From Acidobacteria bacterium RIFCSPLOWO2_02_FULL_61_28 (GTDB lineage Bacteria; Acidobacteriota; Terriglobia; 2-12-FULL-54-10), in the NCBI GenBank assembly GCA_001767035.1, contig MEKR01000127.1, positions 1 through 42,322 on the forward strand: DNA of 42,322 nucleotides, in the 5' to 3' direction. The first letter of the stretch is position 1; each line of letters starts with the position of its first letter. A program made the position numbers and the translations under genes. Under the pieces are notes generated by a model. The model was not told the DNA's origin and made no database searches. It was given only the letters and a program-made list of their open reading frames with translations. Positions 42,282 through 42,322 of this stretch are shown in pieces.

Positions 42282-42322
42282 CTAAAAAGTCAATTTCATC
42301 CCGAGCTGAAGCTGCCGGTTGT
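42282..42322 (-). CDS. TonB-dependent receptor, C-terminal end only
   Basis: The minus-strand frame entering from the right edge reads NRQLQLGMKLTF then TAG (42284-42282). The complete receptor at 14166-17420 ends ENRQLQFGLKLTF, so this is almost certainly the last beta-strand of a second Oar-like receptor. Only about 13 codons are visible. It heads the right-hand gene block as the other receptor heads the kelch block. Confidence 0.8.
   Translation of the reverse strand, partial: NRQLQLGMKLTF

Overview
The window (42.3 kb, GC-rich by eye) looks like a chromosomal segment of a soil-type Acidobacteriota, plausibly Bryobacteraceae/Solibacter-like. That is inferred from TonB-dependent receptors with an N-terminal carboxypeptidase-regulatory domain, many exported kelch, NHL and Vgb propeller proteins, and Tat-exported enzymes. 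No rRNA, tRNA, CRISPR array or transposase gene was seen.

Left block, minus strand (1-17420). Transcription runs right to left. A TonB-dependent receptor (start 17420) is followed by four six-bladed kelch proteins. These have their own good promoter (13919-13946). After them come two NHL-propeller proteins, an MFS transporter, an exported metallo-beta-lactamase-fold hydrolase, and two paralogous proteins that join a carboxypeptidase-regulatory domain, one CxxCH haem motif and a Vgb-like propeller. The last of these runs off the left edge. Eight of the ten genes downstream of the receptor encode exported beta-propellers.

Central block, plus strand (17785-34863). A Crp/Fnr regulator is divergent from the receptor. 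Behind it lies a long catabolic operon: a three-subunit xanthine-dehydrogenase-family molybdoenzyme with a Tat signal on the Fe-S subunit, a 68-residue Cys-rich protein, an M24 metallopeptidase-fold enzyme, a D-2-hydroxyacid dehydrogenase, an HMGL/LeuA-like carbon-carbon lyase or synthase, a zinc alcohol dehydrogenase, LivH and LivM permeases, a Tat-exported amidohydrolase, a LivK-type binding protein, a serine alpha/beta hydrolase, and LivG and LivF ATPases. Two closely related CRP-like palindromes flank the regulator gene, one in the divergent promoter region and one ahead of the molybdoenzyme operon. A palindrome-rich insertion of about 190 bp bounded by 14-bp direct repeats sits between the amidohydrolase and livK.

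Right block, minus strand (34978-42322). The C-terminus of a second TonB receptor enters from the right edge. Then come two tandemly duplicated Tat-exported amidohydrolases, a fifth kelch protein whose promoter and leader are copied from or to kelch gene 4, a Tat-exported FrsA-like alpha/beta hydrolase, a tannase/feruloyl-esterase-family enzyme and an exported NTF2-fold (DUF4440-like) protein. A strong hairpin separates this block from livF.

Taken together, the window reads as a periplasm-centred locus for taking up and breaking down plant-derived aromatic material. TonB receptors import, exported esterases, decarboxylases and a molybdoenzyme process, a Liv-type ABC transporter brings products in, and cytosolic enzymes finish. 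The substrate is an inference: the tannase and the amidohydrolases support phenolic esters and aromatic acids, but nothing in the sequence proves it.
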